Positions 17,635 to 26,714 of a stretch of DNA of 42,368 nt are shown here, piece by piece (positions within the stretch are counted from its first letter, which is position 1; each line of letters begins with the position of its first letter). The stretch comes from Aeromonas australiensis (lineage in GTDB: Bacteria > Pseudomonadota > Gammaproteobacteria > Enterobacterales > Aeromonadaceae). The notes under the pieces are model-generated. The model had not been told where the DNA came from and made no database searches. It saw nothing but the letters and a program-made list of their open reading frames with translations. The translations under genes were made by a program, and so were the position numbers. The stretch is taken from the NCBI RefSeq assembly GCF_000819725.1, contig NZ_CDDH01000063.1:1-42368 (forward strand), given 5' to 3'.

Positions 17635-18788
17635 TGGGACGTGAATTTCGGCTGCTATGGCAGGACCCGTTCAGCCGCGCCCTGATGAGCTGGGTACCGC
17701 TGCTGCTGATGGGGATCCTCTGCTGGACCTTCTCGGCAGGGCTGGCCCGCGATCTCAAGGTGGGGCTGGTGGATCTCGATAACAGCATGCTGTCGCGCCA
17801 GCTCGCCTTCTCGCTGGATGGCTCGGCCGGGCTCAAGGTGGCGCAACAGTTTGACTCCATCGATGCCGGTGCCCGAGCCCTGCGCGGTGGCGATATCTAT
17901 GCGCTGGTGGTGATCCCCAACCATCTGGAGCGGGATGCCCGTCAGGGCACCCAGCCGCAGGTGACGGTGTTCAACAACGGCCAGTTCATCCTGATCGCCA
18001 AGCTGGTTAACTCAGCGCTGGCGCAGGTGGTAGGCACTCTTAACGGTCAGGTGGGCGTGCTGGAGGCGATGGCTGACGGCAAGGCATTGCCCGGTGCGAT
18101 TGGACAGTCAGTGCCCATCAGCAGTCAGGTCACTGCGCTCTACAACCTCAACTCCAGCTACGCCCAGTTTCTGCTGAGCGCCATTCTGCCCGCGGTGTGG
18201 CAGATCCTGGTGGTGCTGTTCGGCCTCAATGCGCTGGCCCGTACCGATCGGCTGGGACTGGACTGGACCACTCGCGGGGTCTGGTTTGGCCTCTGGCGCA
18301 CCCTGCTGCCCCACATGCTGATTGGCTGGGGCTGGGGGATAGTCTGGACGCAGCTGCTGTTCAAGGGCTTCTCCTACCCCATGCACGGCAGCTGGCTGGT
18401 GCTGGTGGTGGGCCTGGGGCTGGCCTCGGCTGCCTGCGTCACCATGGGGGCCTTCTTTTACGGCATTATCCGGGATCCGGCGCGCGCCCTGTCGTTGGCA
18501 GGGGCTTACACTGCGCCCGGTTTTGCCTTTATGGGAGTCACCTTTCCGGTGAGTGCCATGGGGGATTTCGCCCGCTTCTGGCGCAGCCTGTTGCCGGTCT
18601 CTCACTATGTGGAGCTACAGATTGGTCAGAGCAACTACGGTCTGCCCCTCGCATCGGCGCTGCCGCAACTGGGGGCGCTGCTGCTGTTCCTGCTCCCCCT
18701 GCTGCTGGTGGTACGTCGTTACAAGCAGCAGGCCGAGCTGGCCCGTCAATCAGCCGCAGTGGCGAGCGCCGAAAAGGAGCCTGAGTGA
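17634..18788 (+). CDS. ABC-2 type permease, first of two
   Basis: A 384-residue inner-membrane permease of the ABC-2 (YhhJ/DrrB-like) type. One N-terminal membrane segment (SWVPLLLMGILCWTFSAGLA) is followed by a periplasmic domain of about 140 residues (LVDLDNSMLSRQLAFSLDGS onward), then five or so hydrophobic segments, including LPAVWQILVVLFGLNAL and LVLVVGLGLASAACVTMGAF. The ATG overlaps the adaptor stop codon. No nucleotide-binding domain is fused to it. The substrate is unknown. Confidence 0.9.
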   Translation: MGREFRLLWQDPFSRALMSWVPLLLMGILCWTFSAGLARDLKVGLVDLDNSMLSRQLAFSLDGSAGLKVAQQFDSIDAGARALRGGDIYALVVIPNHLERDARQGTQPQVTVFNNGQFILIAKLVNSALAQVVGTLNGQVGVLEAMADGKALPGAIGQSVPISSQVTALYNLNSSYAQFLLSAILPAVWQILVVLFGLNALARTDRLGLDWTTRGVWFGLWRTLLPHMLIGWGWGIVWTQLLFKGFSYPMHGSWLVLVVGLGLASAACVTMGAFFYGIIRDPARALSLAGAYTAPGFAFMGVTFPVSAMGDFARFWRSLLPVSHYVELQIGQSNYGLPLASALPQLGALLLFLLPLLLVVRRYKQQAELARQSAAVASAEKEPE

Positions 18789-19984
18789 TGCTGGGATTTG
18801 TCGATCTGTTGCGCCTAGAGCTGCGCACCCTGCTGGCGGATCGCGCCATCATGCTGACCCTGTTTGGCGGGGTGATCTTCTACTCGTTTCTCTATCCCCA
18901 GCCCTATCTGCATCAGCTGCCGCGGGAAGAGGCGGTGGTGGTGGTCAACGACGATGGCAGTCAGCTGTCGCGTCAGCTGGAGTTTATGGCCGATGCCACG
19001 CCGCAGGTAAAGCTGGTGGCGCGAGCCAATTCGCTGGCCGAGGCGCGTCAGTTGATGATGGCCGGGGAGGCGAGCGGCATCCTGCATATCCCCAACCACT
19101 TCTATCGGGATCTGATGCTGGGCAAGAGCGTCACCCTGAGCTATGCCGGTGATGCCTCCTACTTTCTGGTCTACGGTACCATTGCCGAGGGATTGGCGCA
19201 GGCTGGCGGCACTCTCGCCGCCCAGGTGAAGGTGGCGCGGCTGTTGAGCCACGGCGAGGCGCTGCCACAAGCGGCCATGGGCTGGAATGCGGTGGCCCTC
19301 AACGTGGTGCCGGTGTTCAACCCCACCATGGGCTATGTGAATTACGTGGTGCCGGCGGTGTTCGTGCTGATCCTCCATCAGGTGTTGCTGATGGGTGCGG
19401 GGATCCTGGGGGCGACCCAGAACCAGCGCAGCTGCCGCGGCGAGCATGGTTACTGGCAAAGCGCGCCTGTGTTGCCGCTGCTGCTGGCCAGAACCCTGGT
19501 GCTGGCGGGGTTGTTCCTGCTGCCGGTGAGCTACTTCCTCGGCTTCTGCTTCGATCACTACAACATCGCTCGCCATGCTGACCCACTGGAGTTGTGGCTG
19601 TTCGCCCTGCCGTTCCTGCTGGCGACCTGCTGGTTCGGGATTGTGCTGGGGGCGATCTTTACCCGGCGGGATCTGCCGACTCAGGTAGTGCTCATCTCTT
19701 CTCTGCCGCTGGTCTTTCTGGCGGGCTTTATCTGGCCGCTCGAGCTGATCCCGGCGCCTCTCAACTGGCTGGCTCAGTGGGTGCCCACTATCCCCGGTAT
19801 CGAGGGTTTTCTGCGCCTCAACCAGATGGGGGCTGACTTCGCGCAGGTTGCCCGCTACTGGTGGCAGCTATGGGGACTGGCGCTGCTCTACGGCGTGCTG
19901 GCTTGCCTGTTGCTGCGTTGGCGGCAGCAGTCACTGCCGGTGGCCAGTCAGCCGGTCGTACAGAGTGAGACGACTGCCGGTTAA
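18788..19984 (+). CDS. ABC-2 type permease, second of two
   Basis: A 398-residue paralogue of the preceding protein with the same plan: N-terminal membrane segment, periplasmic domain starting VVVVNDDGSQLSRQLEFMAD, and a membrane bundle ending with the ABC-2 signature region LPLVFLAGFIWPLELIPAPL. It starts in a TGATG overlap with the first permease (ATG 18788; GTG 18785 is an alternative). The pair probably forms a heterodimer. It is the last gene of the cluster, before a terminator, and no ATP-binding subunit is present. Confidence 0.9.
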   Translation: MLGFVDLLRLELRTLLADRAIMLTLFGGVIFYSFLYPQPYLHQLPREEAVVVVNDDGSQLSRQLEFMADATPQVKLVARANSLAEARQLMMAGEASGILHIPNHFYRDLMLGKSVTLSYAGDASYFLVYGTIAEGLAQAGGTLAAQVKVARLLSHGEALPQAAMGWNAVALNVVPVFNPTMGYVNYVVPAVFVLILHQVLLMGAGILGATQNQRSCRGEHGYWQSAPVLPLLLARTLVLAGLFLLPVSYFLGFCFDHYNIARHADPLELWLFALPFLLATCWFGIVLGAIFTRRDLPTQVVLISSLPLVFLAGFIWPLELIPAPLNWLAQWVPTIPGIEGFLRLNQMGADFAQVARYWWQLWGLALLYGVLACLLLRWRQQSLPVASQPVVQSETTAG

Positions 19985-20029
19985 GCGGGATAGGGCAAGC
20001 GCCCGTGAGATAGCGTGTGCGGTAAAGCG

Positions 20030-20059
20030 AAAACGGTCAGCCCTTGGGCTGACCGTTTT
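20030..20059. terminator. Terminator of the export cluster
   Basis: Perfect 14-base arms AAAACGGTCAGCCC / GGGCTGACCGTTTT with a two-base loop. Symmetric A and T ends let it also serve the convergent SDR-like gene. Confidence 0.9.
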
Positions 20060-20094
20060 GGTATGTGGTGGGTATGAGCGATTTTACTGCTGCT

Positions 20095-20730
20095 TTAGCC
20101 GCGCTGGAGCGTGGGATCCCCGATGGCGTAGATCTGCCCCACTGCCGTCTCATCCGCCAGCAGGCGCAGCCCTTGGGCGGCCACATCGGCGCGGCGTACC
20201 AGTCCGTGTACCTCCTTGCCCTGACTCAGCTCGGCGCGGCCGGTGGCGTCGCCATCCTGAAGGCCCGCCGGGCGCAGAATGGTCCATGCGAGGGCGCTGG
20301 TCTGCAGCCAGCTCTCCGCCAGACTCTTGAGACGCACTTCATGACCGAAGGCGGTGCGGGCCCGCTGCGGCAAATATTGCCAGCTGTCGCCACAGCCGAG
20401 GGAGGTGACCAGCAGCAGCCGTTTCAGGCCAGCCTGCTCCATGGCATCGATTACATGGCGGTTGCCCTGATAGTCCACCGGCGCGGCTTGACGGAAGCTG
20501 CCGAGGGTAGAGACGACCTGTGCATCTAGCCCCGCCTGAACACATGCTTGTTGCACCGCCGCTTGATCCAGCGCATCCCCCTCGATCACCTCAACTCCCA
20601 GTGTACCCAGTTCCGTGGCCATCTCGGGGCTGCGCACCAGCGCAACGACCCGGTGACCCTGGCTCAGGGCGTGGTGAGTAAAGGCGCGGCCCAGCCCGCG
20701 GCTGGCTCCGAAAATCAGTGTGGTTGGCAT
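20095..20730 (-). CDS. NAD(P)-binding SDR-like protein
   Basis: A 211-residue Rossmann-fold protein of the atypical short-chain dehydrogenase group (NmrA/YwnB-like). The nucleotide-binding loop is GASRGLG at residues 8-14, VVALVRSP gives the second strand, VEVIEGDALD the adenine-site block, and VTSLGCGDSW stands in the place of the catalytic Ser region. ILRPAGL is also conserved in this group. Such proteins often bind NADPH as redox sensors or act as reductases; the substrate cannot be inferred. It is a single gene convergent with the export cluster. Confidence 0.83.
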   Translation of the reverse strand: MPTTLIFGASRGLGRAFTHHALSQGHRVVALVRSPEMATELGTLGVEVIEGDALDQAAVQQACVQAGLDAQVVSTLGSFRQAAPVDYQGNRHVIDAMEQAGLKRLLLVTSLGCGDSWQYLPQRARTAFGHEVRLKSLAESWLQTSALAWTILRPAGLQDGDATGRAELSQGKEVHGLVRRADVAAQGLRLLADETAVGQIYAIGDPTLQRG

Positions 20731-20823
20731 AGCTGAGCTCCCTTGGCAAAAGGGGCTAGCCTAGTGGCTTGTTCGCTTGCTGTAAATGAGAGTTGTTTCT
20801 ATTTGTGAGCTGGCAGGGAGGAG

Positions 20824-20853
20824 AGAGTGCGAGCCGCCAGCGACTCGCACTCT
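20824..20853 (-). terminator. Terminator-like inverted repeat after dnaC
   Basis: Ten-base arms AGAGTGCGAG / CTCGCACTCT with a ten-base loop, just past the dnaC stop. There is no T tract, so it may be a weak or Rho-assisted terminator. Confidence 0.55.
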
Positions 20854-20863
20854 TTGAGAGGGA

Positions 20864-21718
20864 TCAACCGTTGTAGTTGCCGATGCTGGGGCGACGGCTG
20901 GGACCACTCAGGTGGATATCCACCGGATTGAACGCCTTGATCGCCTCATAGCTGAAATCACCGATCGCCTGATGCAGGCTCTGGGGTGTGTGGTTGGTGA
21001 TAATGATGACGCTCTTTGACAGGTTGCGACGACGGCGCAGCAAGTGGCCGAGGAAGCTGGACTGGCTCTCCGCCATTTTGGCGCGGTTGGCCGATACCTC
21101 ATCGATGATCAGCAGATCCACCTCTTCCAGCGCGCGGCGGTACTGGTTGCGCTCATCCTGATCGGGGATCACGTTGAAGAACAGGCGATCGACGATGGAG
21201 GCCCACTGCTGGAAGATCACCGACTTCTGGTGACGGGCGATCAGCTCGTGCGCCACCGCACCTGCCAGGGTCGACTTGCCGGTACCGTAGTCGCCGTAGA
21301 TCAGCATGCAGCCGCCACCGCTCTTCTCCCAGTGCTCGAAGCCGCTGATAAAGTAACGGGCGGTTTCGATGGGGTATTGCAGCGCCGGGTCTGTGGCATC
21401 CATCTTGTCAAATACCCAGTCAGGGTTGAGGTCGGCCTGGGCGATCAGCTTCTGGATCCGCTCCTGACGGGCTGCCTTCTGCAGCTCGCGCACCTCGGCG
21501 TTGGCCTTGGCGTCGTACTCCTTGCGCAGGGTCTCGTAGTCATACTGGCCGCCACCGGTCTCTTGCTGCAGGCGACGAATGCGCTCCAGCAGACCACCTA
21601 CGTGGCGGCTCAATTCCGGGTCGTGAACACGGGTGTCTTGCTTGGCCTTGGCGATCTTCTGGCGCTTGGCTTCGATCTCTTCCAGCTCCTGGCGCAGGGG
21701 ATCTTGCGGGTCAGTCAT
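20864..21718 (-). CDS. dnaC: DnaC-type helicase loader
   Basis: A 284-residue AAA+ ATPase that loads the DnaB replicative helicase. After an N-terminal charged helical region come the Walker A loop GDYGTGKST (142-150), Walker B DLLIIDE (201-207) and a sensor block IIITNHTP. The ATG at 21718 follows AAGGAG; an upstream open stretch lacks a start with such support. It lies 71 bases after dnaT on the same strand, the order seen in the primosomal dnaTC operon, which supports the name. In this group DnaT and DnaC take part in PriA-dependent restart. Confidence 0.9.
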   Translation of the reverse strand: MTDPQDPLRQELEEIEAKRQKIAKAKQDTRVHDPELSRHVGGLLERIRRLQQETGGGQYDYETLRKEYDAKANAEVRELQKAARQERIQKLIAQADLNPDWVFDKMDATDPALQYPIETARYFISGFEHWEKSGGGCMLIYGDYGTGKSTLAGAVAHELIARHQKSVIFQQWASIVDRLFFNVIPDQDERNQYRRALEEVDLLIIDEVSANRAKMAESQSSFLGHLLRRRRNLSKSVIIITNHTPQSLHQAIGDFSYEAIKAFNPVDIHLSGPSRRPSIGNYNG

Positions 21719-21789
21719 GGAGTGCTCCTTCTGCTCGATCAGGGATGGGTAGACAAGGGGTTGATTCTGCCTGCAGGCGGGGGCCGCTA

Positions 21790-22500
21790 TCAATCATTAT
21801 CCGGCTCCCGCTGCGCTGCGGGCTCTTGCGTCTGCTGTTGGGCCAGCCGCTTGGCCTCTTCAATCATCTGTTGGGCCCGTTTGCTGGGGCCCGACTCTGC
21901 CGGGGCCGGCGTCACCTGCTGGTAGCCCTGCACCTCCATCGGCTTACGACGGGTATAGCGGCGGGTCTTGAGGGCGCGAATAAACTTGAGCATCCATTGA
22001 TGCTGGGAGTCGAACACCTCGGGGCGCCCCAGCCAGTAGGCGATAAACTCCCCCAGATCCTCTTCGCTGTAGCTGGCATCGATCACCCCGCACAGACGGG
22101 CGAGGGCGGGCAGCTCTTCGTCCGGGCGCCACTGCAGATGCATCTGGAAGGGGCGCTCCGGCAGCGGGCTGCGCTGTTTCTGGGTGAGCAGCGGCAACTG
22201 AAACGGGCACTGATGGTAGTGCTCACTGTCGGGCTGAACCTCGACCTGCAGCAGGCCCGCCTCCATCAGCTCATCAAACAGCTCGGTGAGCTGGCGGGCA
22301 TTGACCTGAAACGAGAAGCCGCTGGGATCGCCCGGATCGACCACCGCCAGCGCCCGACCCAGCTCGGGATAGTTGAGTTGAGCTGCGTGGTTCTCCAGCA
22401 CCAGTCGGCGCAACTGCAGGGTATAGAGACTGCGTGCCGGATGGGACAATCTGGGGTGGGCAAGGGCGCTGTATTCGGCTGGGGTCATGGTCTTCTTCAC
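21790..22500 (-). CDS. dnaT: DnaT-like primosomal protein
   Basis: A 236-residue protein whose residues about 117-180 match the single-strand-DNA-binding domain of E. coli DnaT: MHLQWRPDEELPALARLCGV and EEDLGEFIAYWLG, followed by a basic stretch ALKTRRYTRRK. The N-terminal domain is diverged and the C-terminal 50 residues are Gln-, Glu- and Pro-rich and probably disordered. It is longer than E. coli DnaT (179 residues). The operon with dnaC supports the call. It would act with PriA and PriB to bring DnaBC to stalled forks. Confidence 0.85.
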   Translation of the reverse strand: MKKTMTPAEYSALAHPRLSHPARSLYTLQLRRLVLENHAAQLNYPELGRALAVVDPGDPSGFSFQVNARQLTELFDELMEAGLLQVEVQPDSEHYHQCPFQLPLLTQKQRSPLPERPFQMHLQWRPDEELPALARLCGVIDASYSEEDLGEFIAYWLGRPEVFDSQHQWMLKFIRALKTRRYTRRKPMEVQGYQQVTPAPAESGPSKRAQQMIEEAKRLAQQQTQEPAAQREPDND

Positions 22501-22577
22501 GGGCTGGAGTGGGGGCCATTATCTCCTATGGCAGGGGCTTGCACAATTCGCGTGGAGGTGGCGACATGGTGGGGAGA

Positions 22578-22587
22578 GGGGGGGGGG
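22578..22587. repeat. Run of ten G residues
   Basis: A homopolymer in the 230-base divergent region between dnaT and rssB. It lies upstream of both genes and outside any coding sequence. Its length could vary between cells or be a sequencing error. Confidence 0.9.
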
Positions 22588-22730
22588 CAGCTATGTGGTT
22601 GTTAATAGAGCAATCTGTATTTCAGAATCTGACCAAGGTCTATTTTTGACACATCGTTGCCGCTGATATCGCACTTTTGAGCTAGTCTTAATACCTAAAT
22701 AACCAATTGACTCATAAGAGCTTTATCAAG

Positions 22731-23702
22731 ATGTTAAGAGCCGGGCTACGGATCCTGATGGTGGAGGACGAAGCTGTTTTTCGCCACTCGTTAGTGAGTT
22801 ACCTCGCACGGGACGGGGCAACGGTGTTTCAGGCCGAAGATGGCATTGAGGGGCTATCGGCGGCGGCCCTCTACCATCCCGATGTGGTGCTGTGCGATCT
22901 CAATATGCCCAATATGGATGGCCACGAGGTGATCGCCTGCCTCTCTACGCGCTATCCCCATATTCCGGTTATCGTCATTTCGGCCCAGAGCACCATGGAG
23001 GCGGTCGCCAGCGCCTTGCGGGCCGGTGCGCGGGATTATCTGCTCAAACCCCTCGAGGATTACGCGCAGGTCGAGCGCAGCATCGAACAGTGTCTCAACG
23101 GCAGCGGCAACCGGGCGCAGCAGCTGGAGTTGATGGCGCACATCGACTATCTCAGTGCCCACGACAGGGCGGCCAGCCGTCTGTTGGCAGGGTTAAAGCC
23201 ACCTGGCTTGCAGGAGTGGGGCCCCTGGCAGGTCACCTTCAAGGGGTTGGGGCAGCTGTTTATTCCCGATACCTTCAAGGTGGAGGACAAGCTGCTGGTA
23301 TTGGTGATGGAGCTGCCGATCATGGGGACGGATGCGGCGTTTTGTGGCGCACTGGTGCGATCCTTGATGAACGTCCCCTACCGCCAGTTTCAGCGGCATG
23401 AGAGCCGCCTGCTGAGCCAGCCACACAGGTTGCTCGACTACCTCAACCATCAGCTGATCGAGTCCGGGCTGCGCCACTCCTTTGCCATGGCGGCGCTGCT
23501 GTTTGATCAGCACGATGGGTTGGTGTTTGCCAATGCCGGCCTTACCTCTCCCCACTGGTTGATGCGATCCGGCGGCCTGCCCCTTGGCCTGATGCGCAGC
23601 AGCCACTATGCGCTGCACAAACGCAGCTGGCATGAACCGTTTGCCCTGCAGTTTCGCAGCGACAGCGGCGGCTCACTGGATGTGCAGGTGCGACATCACT
23701 GA
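22731..23702 (+). CDS. rssB: RssB-like response regulator with degenerate phosphatase domain
   Basis: A 323-residue protein. Residues 1-120 are a receiver domain with acidic pocket VEDE, phospho-acceptor D56 (LCDLNMPNMDG), ISA and LLKP near K106. The rest resembles the non-catalytic PP2C-like output domain of RssB, the adaptor that delivers RpoS to ClpXP. In E. coli rssB neighbours galU, as it nearly does here (a peptide transporter gene lies between). Start ATG 22731 has AAGAG upstream; a TTG at 22707 lacks support. Most of the phosphatase metal ligands are not evident. The name rests on architecture and gene order; RpoS control is inferred. Confidence 0.78.
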   Translation: MLRAGLRILMVEDEAVFRHSLVSYLARDGATVFQAEDGIEGLSAAALYHPDVVLCDLNMPNMDGHEVIACLSTRYPHIPVIVISAQSTMEAVASALRAGARDYLLKPLEDYAQVERSIEQCLNGSGNRAQQLELMAHIDYLSAHDRAASRLLAGLKPPGLQEWGPWQVTFKGLGQLFIPDTFKVEDKLLVLVMELPIMGTDAAFCGALVRSLMNVPYRQFQRHESRLLSQPHRLLDYLNHQLIESGLRHSFAMAALLFDQHDGLVFANAGLTSPHWLMRSGGLPLGLMRSSHYALHKRSWHEPFALQFRSDSGGSLDVQVRHH

Positions 23703-23723
23703 TCTCGCCTGATCAACAGGCCA

Positions 23724-23760
23724 AAACAAACAAGGCGCCGATAGGCGCCCTGTTTGTTTT
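23724..23760. terminator. Bidirectional terminator between rssB and the POT gene
   Basis: Arms AAACAAACAAGGCGCC / GGCGCCCTGTTTGTTT with a GATA loop and one bulged base. The T-rich right side serves rssB, and the A-rich left side serves the convergent transporter gene. Confidence 0.85.
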
Positions 23761-23775
23761 TACAATCCTGACCGT

Positions 23776-25173
23776 TTAGGCGGTGGCGGACTGCAGTTTC
23801 TGCTCTTGAACTTGTGGCTCTTTGGCCGGACCTTCGGCACCGTGCATCCAGTAAACCAGGCGGTTGGCCATGGCCAGCAGGATCAGGGCACTCAGTACCG
23901 CCGCCAGGGCGATACCGCCAAAGATGGCGATCGGGCCTGCTTCCCCAACGATAGAGCCGATAAAGCCGGCAGCATAGTTGGCGATGGCGATAAAGCCCAT
24001 CCAGGCACCCATCATCAAGGAGGCCAGACGCAGCGGGGCCAGCTTGGTCACCATGGAGAGACCGATCGGGGAGAGGCAGAGCTCGCCCAGGGTGTGGAAC
24101 AGGTAAGCACCTACCAGCCAGAACATGGAGGTCTTGACGGTCTGGTCACCACCTTGCTGCAGCACTGCGCCGACCATGAACAGGAAGCCAACAGCCAGGA
24201 ACAGCAGGCCCATGGCAAATTTTACCGGGGAGTTCGGCTCTTTCTTGCCGAGTTTGATCCAGATAGCGGCGACGATCGGGGCCAGGGTGATAATGAAAAA
24301 GGGGTTGAGGGACTGGAACCAGGCGGTCGGCACTTCGAAGCTGCCGATCATCCGGTCGGTATACTCCTGAGTGTAGATATTCATCAGACCACCGGCCTGC
24401 TCGAAACCGGCCCAGAAGATGATGGTGAACAGACCCAGTACCAGAATGACCTTGATGCGATCCACTTCCTGCTTGGTCAACGGTGCTTTCTGCTCCTGCG
24501 TACGCAGGGCGGCAGCACGCTGGGCGGCGGTGACGCGACCGATATCACCCAGGAAACGTTGGGCCATGGTGGCCTGGATCACCAGAGAGAGCAGCATGCC
24601 GATACCGGCGCTAACGAAGGCTGCTTGCCAGCCGTAGGCAGTAGCGGCAGCACCACAGATTACGCCGGCCAGCAGGGAACCCAGGTTGATGCCCATGTAG
24701 AAGATGGTGAAGGCACCATCACGGCGGTGATCGCCCTCTTTATAGAGATCACCCACCATGGTGGAGATGTTCGGTTTGAACAGGCCGTTACCCACGATCA
24801 GCAGTGCGAGGCCGGCGTAGAACATGGTGATGACCATATCCGGGAACATGGTATGGGGCAGCGCCAGAGTGAATTGGCCTGCGGCCATCAGCACGGCACC
24901 GATCAGGATGGCGCGACGTTGACCCAAGAAGGTGTCAGCCAGCCAACCGCCGATCAGCGGAGTGATATAAACCAGACCGGTATAGATACCGTAAAGCTTG
25001 AGGGCGTCTGCCTGACTCCAGCCCAGACCGCCGTTGGCTGTCAGGTCGGTCAGATAGAGCACCAGCACGGCACGCATGCCGTAATAGGAGAATCTCTCCC
25101 ACAGTTCGGTACTAAAGAGCAAAAAAAGCCCTTTAGGGTGACCTAAAAAGGTCCCTTTTGACGGGTTATTCAT
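23776..25173 (-). CDS. Proton-dependent oligopeptide transporter (POT family)
   Basis: A 465-residue inner-membrane di/tripeptide:proton symporter of the major facilitator superfamily. The signature ELWERFSYYGMR near residue 28 is the proton-coupling motif, and GNGLFKPNISTMVGDLY plus FTIFYMGINLGSL are the PTR2 family signatures. About 14 hydrophobic segments are visible, as in bacterial POTs. Start ATG 25173 follows GGAAG; a GTG four codons earlier is possible. The paralogue (DtpA to DtpD type) cannot be assigned. It is a single gene between rssB and galU with its own promoter region (25174-25320). Confidence 0.92.
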   Translation of the reverse strand: MNNPSKGTFLGHPKGLFLLFSTELWERFSYYGMRAVLVLYLTDLTANGGLGWSQADALKLYGIYTGLVYITPLIGGWLADTFLGQRRAILIGAVLMAAGQFTLALPHTMFPDMVITMFYAGLALLIVGNGLFKPNISTMVGDLYKEGDHRRDGAFTIFYMGINLGSLLAGVICGAAATAYGWQAAFVSAGIGMLLSLVIQATMAQRFLGDIGRVTAAQRAAALRTQEQKAPLTKQEVDRIKVILVLGLFTIIFWAGFEQAGGLMNIYTQEYTDRMIGSFEVPTAWFQSLNPFFIITLAPIVAAIWIKLGKKEPNSPVKFAMGLLFLAVGFLFMVGAVLQQGGDQTVKTSMFWLVGAYLFHTLGELCLSPIGLSMVTKLAPLRLASLMMGAWMGFIAIANYAAGFIGSIVGEAGPIAIFGGIALAAVLSALILLAMANRLVYWMHGAEGPAKEPQVQEQKLQSATA

Positions 25174-25329
25174 TGGAACTTCCACCTGTGTCTTATATTT
25201 TTTTGAGTTTTTTATGCAAGGGCGAGAAACACGCCTTAATCCTTATAGAGCATGCGTTAATAAATTACAACATTATGATTTGCTGAGGATTTATTTATCG
25301 GTGATTGATTTTTTGTTGCAAAAATGAAA

Positions 25330-25353
25330 AAGGAGCATCATTTTATGCTCCTT
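25330..25353 (-). terminator. galU terminator
   Basis: Nine-base arms AAGGAGCAT / ATGCTCCTT. On the minus strand they are followed by TTTTTCATTTTTG. The hairpin lies 34 bases past the galU stop. Confidence 0.88.
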
Positions 25354-25386
25354 GAATACGTCTATAAAAAACAGATTTATTAGTGA

Positions 25387-26298
25387 TTACAACTGTTTGA
25401 CGAACTGCTTCAGCCAGCCAATGAATTCACCGTTCAGCTCATGATGGCGTACAGCATATTGCACATTGGCTTTCATATAGCCCAGCTTGCTGCCGCAATC
25501 GTGGCTCTTGCCCTTCATGAAGTAGGCGTTGACCTGCTCCCGCTCCATCAGCATAGCGATGGCATCGGTCAGCTGGATCTCATCACCGGCTCCGGCCGGG
25601 GTCTTCTCCAGCAGCGGCCAGATATTGGAGGAGAGGACGTAACGACCCACCACCGCCAGATTGGAGGGGGCTTCATCACGGGGCGGCTTCTCGACAATGG
25701 CCTGCATCGGCAGGGACATCCCCTCGCTCAGGGCCTCGCCCTTGATGTCGGCTATGCCGTACTTGTCCACTTCGCTCTCGGGCACCGCTTCCACCATGAT
25801 CTGGCTGATCTGGTTCTCTTCGAACATGTGCACCATCTCGGCCAGGTTGTCCTTTTTCGGATCGCTGGCCACTTCGTCGATCAGCACATCTGGCAGCAGC
25901 ACTGCGAAGGGGTTGTCCCCGATCAGTGGGTGGGCGCATAGTACTGCGTGGCCAAGCCCTTTGGCCTCACCCTGACGGACGTGCATGATGGTGACATCTT
26001 TCGGGCAGATCTGTTGCACCTCTTCCAGCAACTGACGTTTGACCCGTTTCTCGAGGGTCGCTTCCAGTTCGAAGCTCTTGTCGAAGTGGTTTTCGATCGA
26101 GTTCTTACTTGAGTGGGTGACCAGAATGATCTCCTTGATCCCGGCTGCGATGGCTTCGCGCACCACATACTGGATCAGCGGTTTGTCGACCACCGGTAGC
26201 ATCTCTTTCGGGATGGCCTTGGTGGCTGGCAGCATACGGGTACCCAGACCGGCTACCGGGAGCACGGCCTTGCGAACAACAAGAGGAGTCTTTTTCAT
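25387..26298 (-). CDS. galU: UTP-glucose-1-phosphate uridylyltransferase
   Basis: A 303-residue nucleotidyltransferase making UDP-glucose from UTP and glucose-1-phosphate, needed for LPS core, capsule, galactose use and osmoprotectants. The nucleotide-binding loop is [20 protein letters not shown] at residues about 17-36, followed by [16 protein letters not shown] and IVEKPP. Length equals the E. coli enzyme. It is transcribed alone after a ComEA-like gene that has its own terminator. Proximity to rssB matches E. coli gene order. Confidence 0.97.
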   Translation of the reverse strand: MKKTPLVVRKAVLPVAGLGTRMLPATKAIPKEMLPVVDKPLIQYVVREAIAAGIKEIILVTHSSKNSIENHFDKSFELEATLEKRVKRQLLEEVQQICPKDVTIMHVRQGEAKGLGHAVLCAHPLIGDNPFAVLLPDVLIDEVASDPKKDNLAEMVHMFEENQISQIMVEAVPESEVDKYGIADIKGEALSEGMSLPMQAIVEKPPRDEAPSNLAVVGRYVLSSNIWPLLEKTPAGAGDEIQLTDAIAMLMEREQVNAYFMKGKSHDCGSKLGYMKANVQYAVRHHELNGEFIGWLKQFVKQL

Positions 26299-26344
26299 GG
26301 AAAACTATCCAGCGGGATTAAAGTGCGGCAATCATACCCCAAGA

Positions 26345-26373
26345 AAAATGGGGCAGCCACAAGCTGCCCCATT
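26345..26373 (-). terminator. Terminator of the ComEA-like gene
   Basis: Twelve-base arms AAATGGGGCAGC / GCTGCCCCATTT with a five-base loop, followed on the minus strand by a T run. It lies 20 bases past the gene's stop codon. Confidence 0.9.
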
Positions 26374-26393
26374 TGCAACTGATCCATTCGACT

Positions 26394-26714
26394 TTATTTG
26401 ACTATTATCATGTCCCTGTTGGCTTCCAGCGTGGCCGGACCAATGCCATTAACATCCGCCAGCTGATCGATCGAAGTGAACTTTCCCTGTTTTTCCCGAT
26501 AGTCGACGATGGCTTGTGCCTTCTTGTCGCCAATTCCTTTCAGGTTGGTGAGTTCGGCAAGGGTGGCCGTATTGAGATTCAGTTTGCCGTCGTCCTTGGC
26601 GGCCTCTGTTGTGGTGGTTTGTTTGGGTGCGACTTTATCTGCGGCCAACAGGGGTTGGCTGAACAGGGGTAAGCAGGTCAGCAACATGATGGCTGAGAGT
26701 TTCTTTATCAGCAT
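26394..26714 (-). CDS. ComEA/YbaV-like helix-hairpin-helix protein
   Basis: A 106-residue exported protein. A signal peptide (LSAIMLLTCLPLFSQPLLAA) precedes a Lys/Thr-rich linker and a ComEA helix-hairpin-helix domain: LNLNTATLAELTNLKGIG and ADVNGIGPATLEANRDMI. Such periplasmic proteins bind double-stranded DNA and, in competent bacteria, pull it in as a ratchet. The ATG at 26714 sits seven bases after GGAGG; the ATG two codons earlier is too close to it. A role in DNA uptake is inferred. No other competence gene is near. Confidence 0.9.
   Translation of the reverse strand: MLIKKLSAIMLLTCLPLFSQPLLAADKVAPKQTTTTEAAKDDGKLNLNTATLAELTNLKGIGDKKAQAIVDYREKQGKFTSIDQLADVNGIGPATLEANRDMIIVK

Noticed and set aside
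23806..25146. 446-codon plus-strand frame opposite the POT transporter
   Set aside because: It is a shadow of the transporter gene with low-complexity His/Gln/Gly composition.
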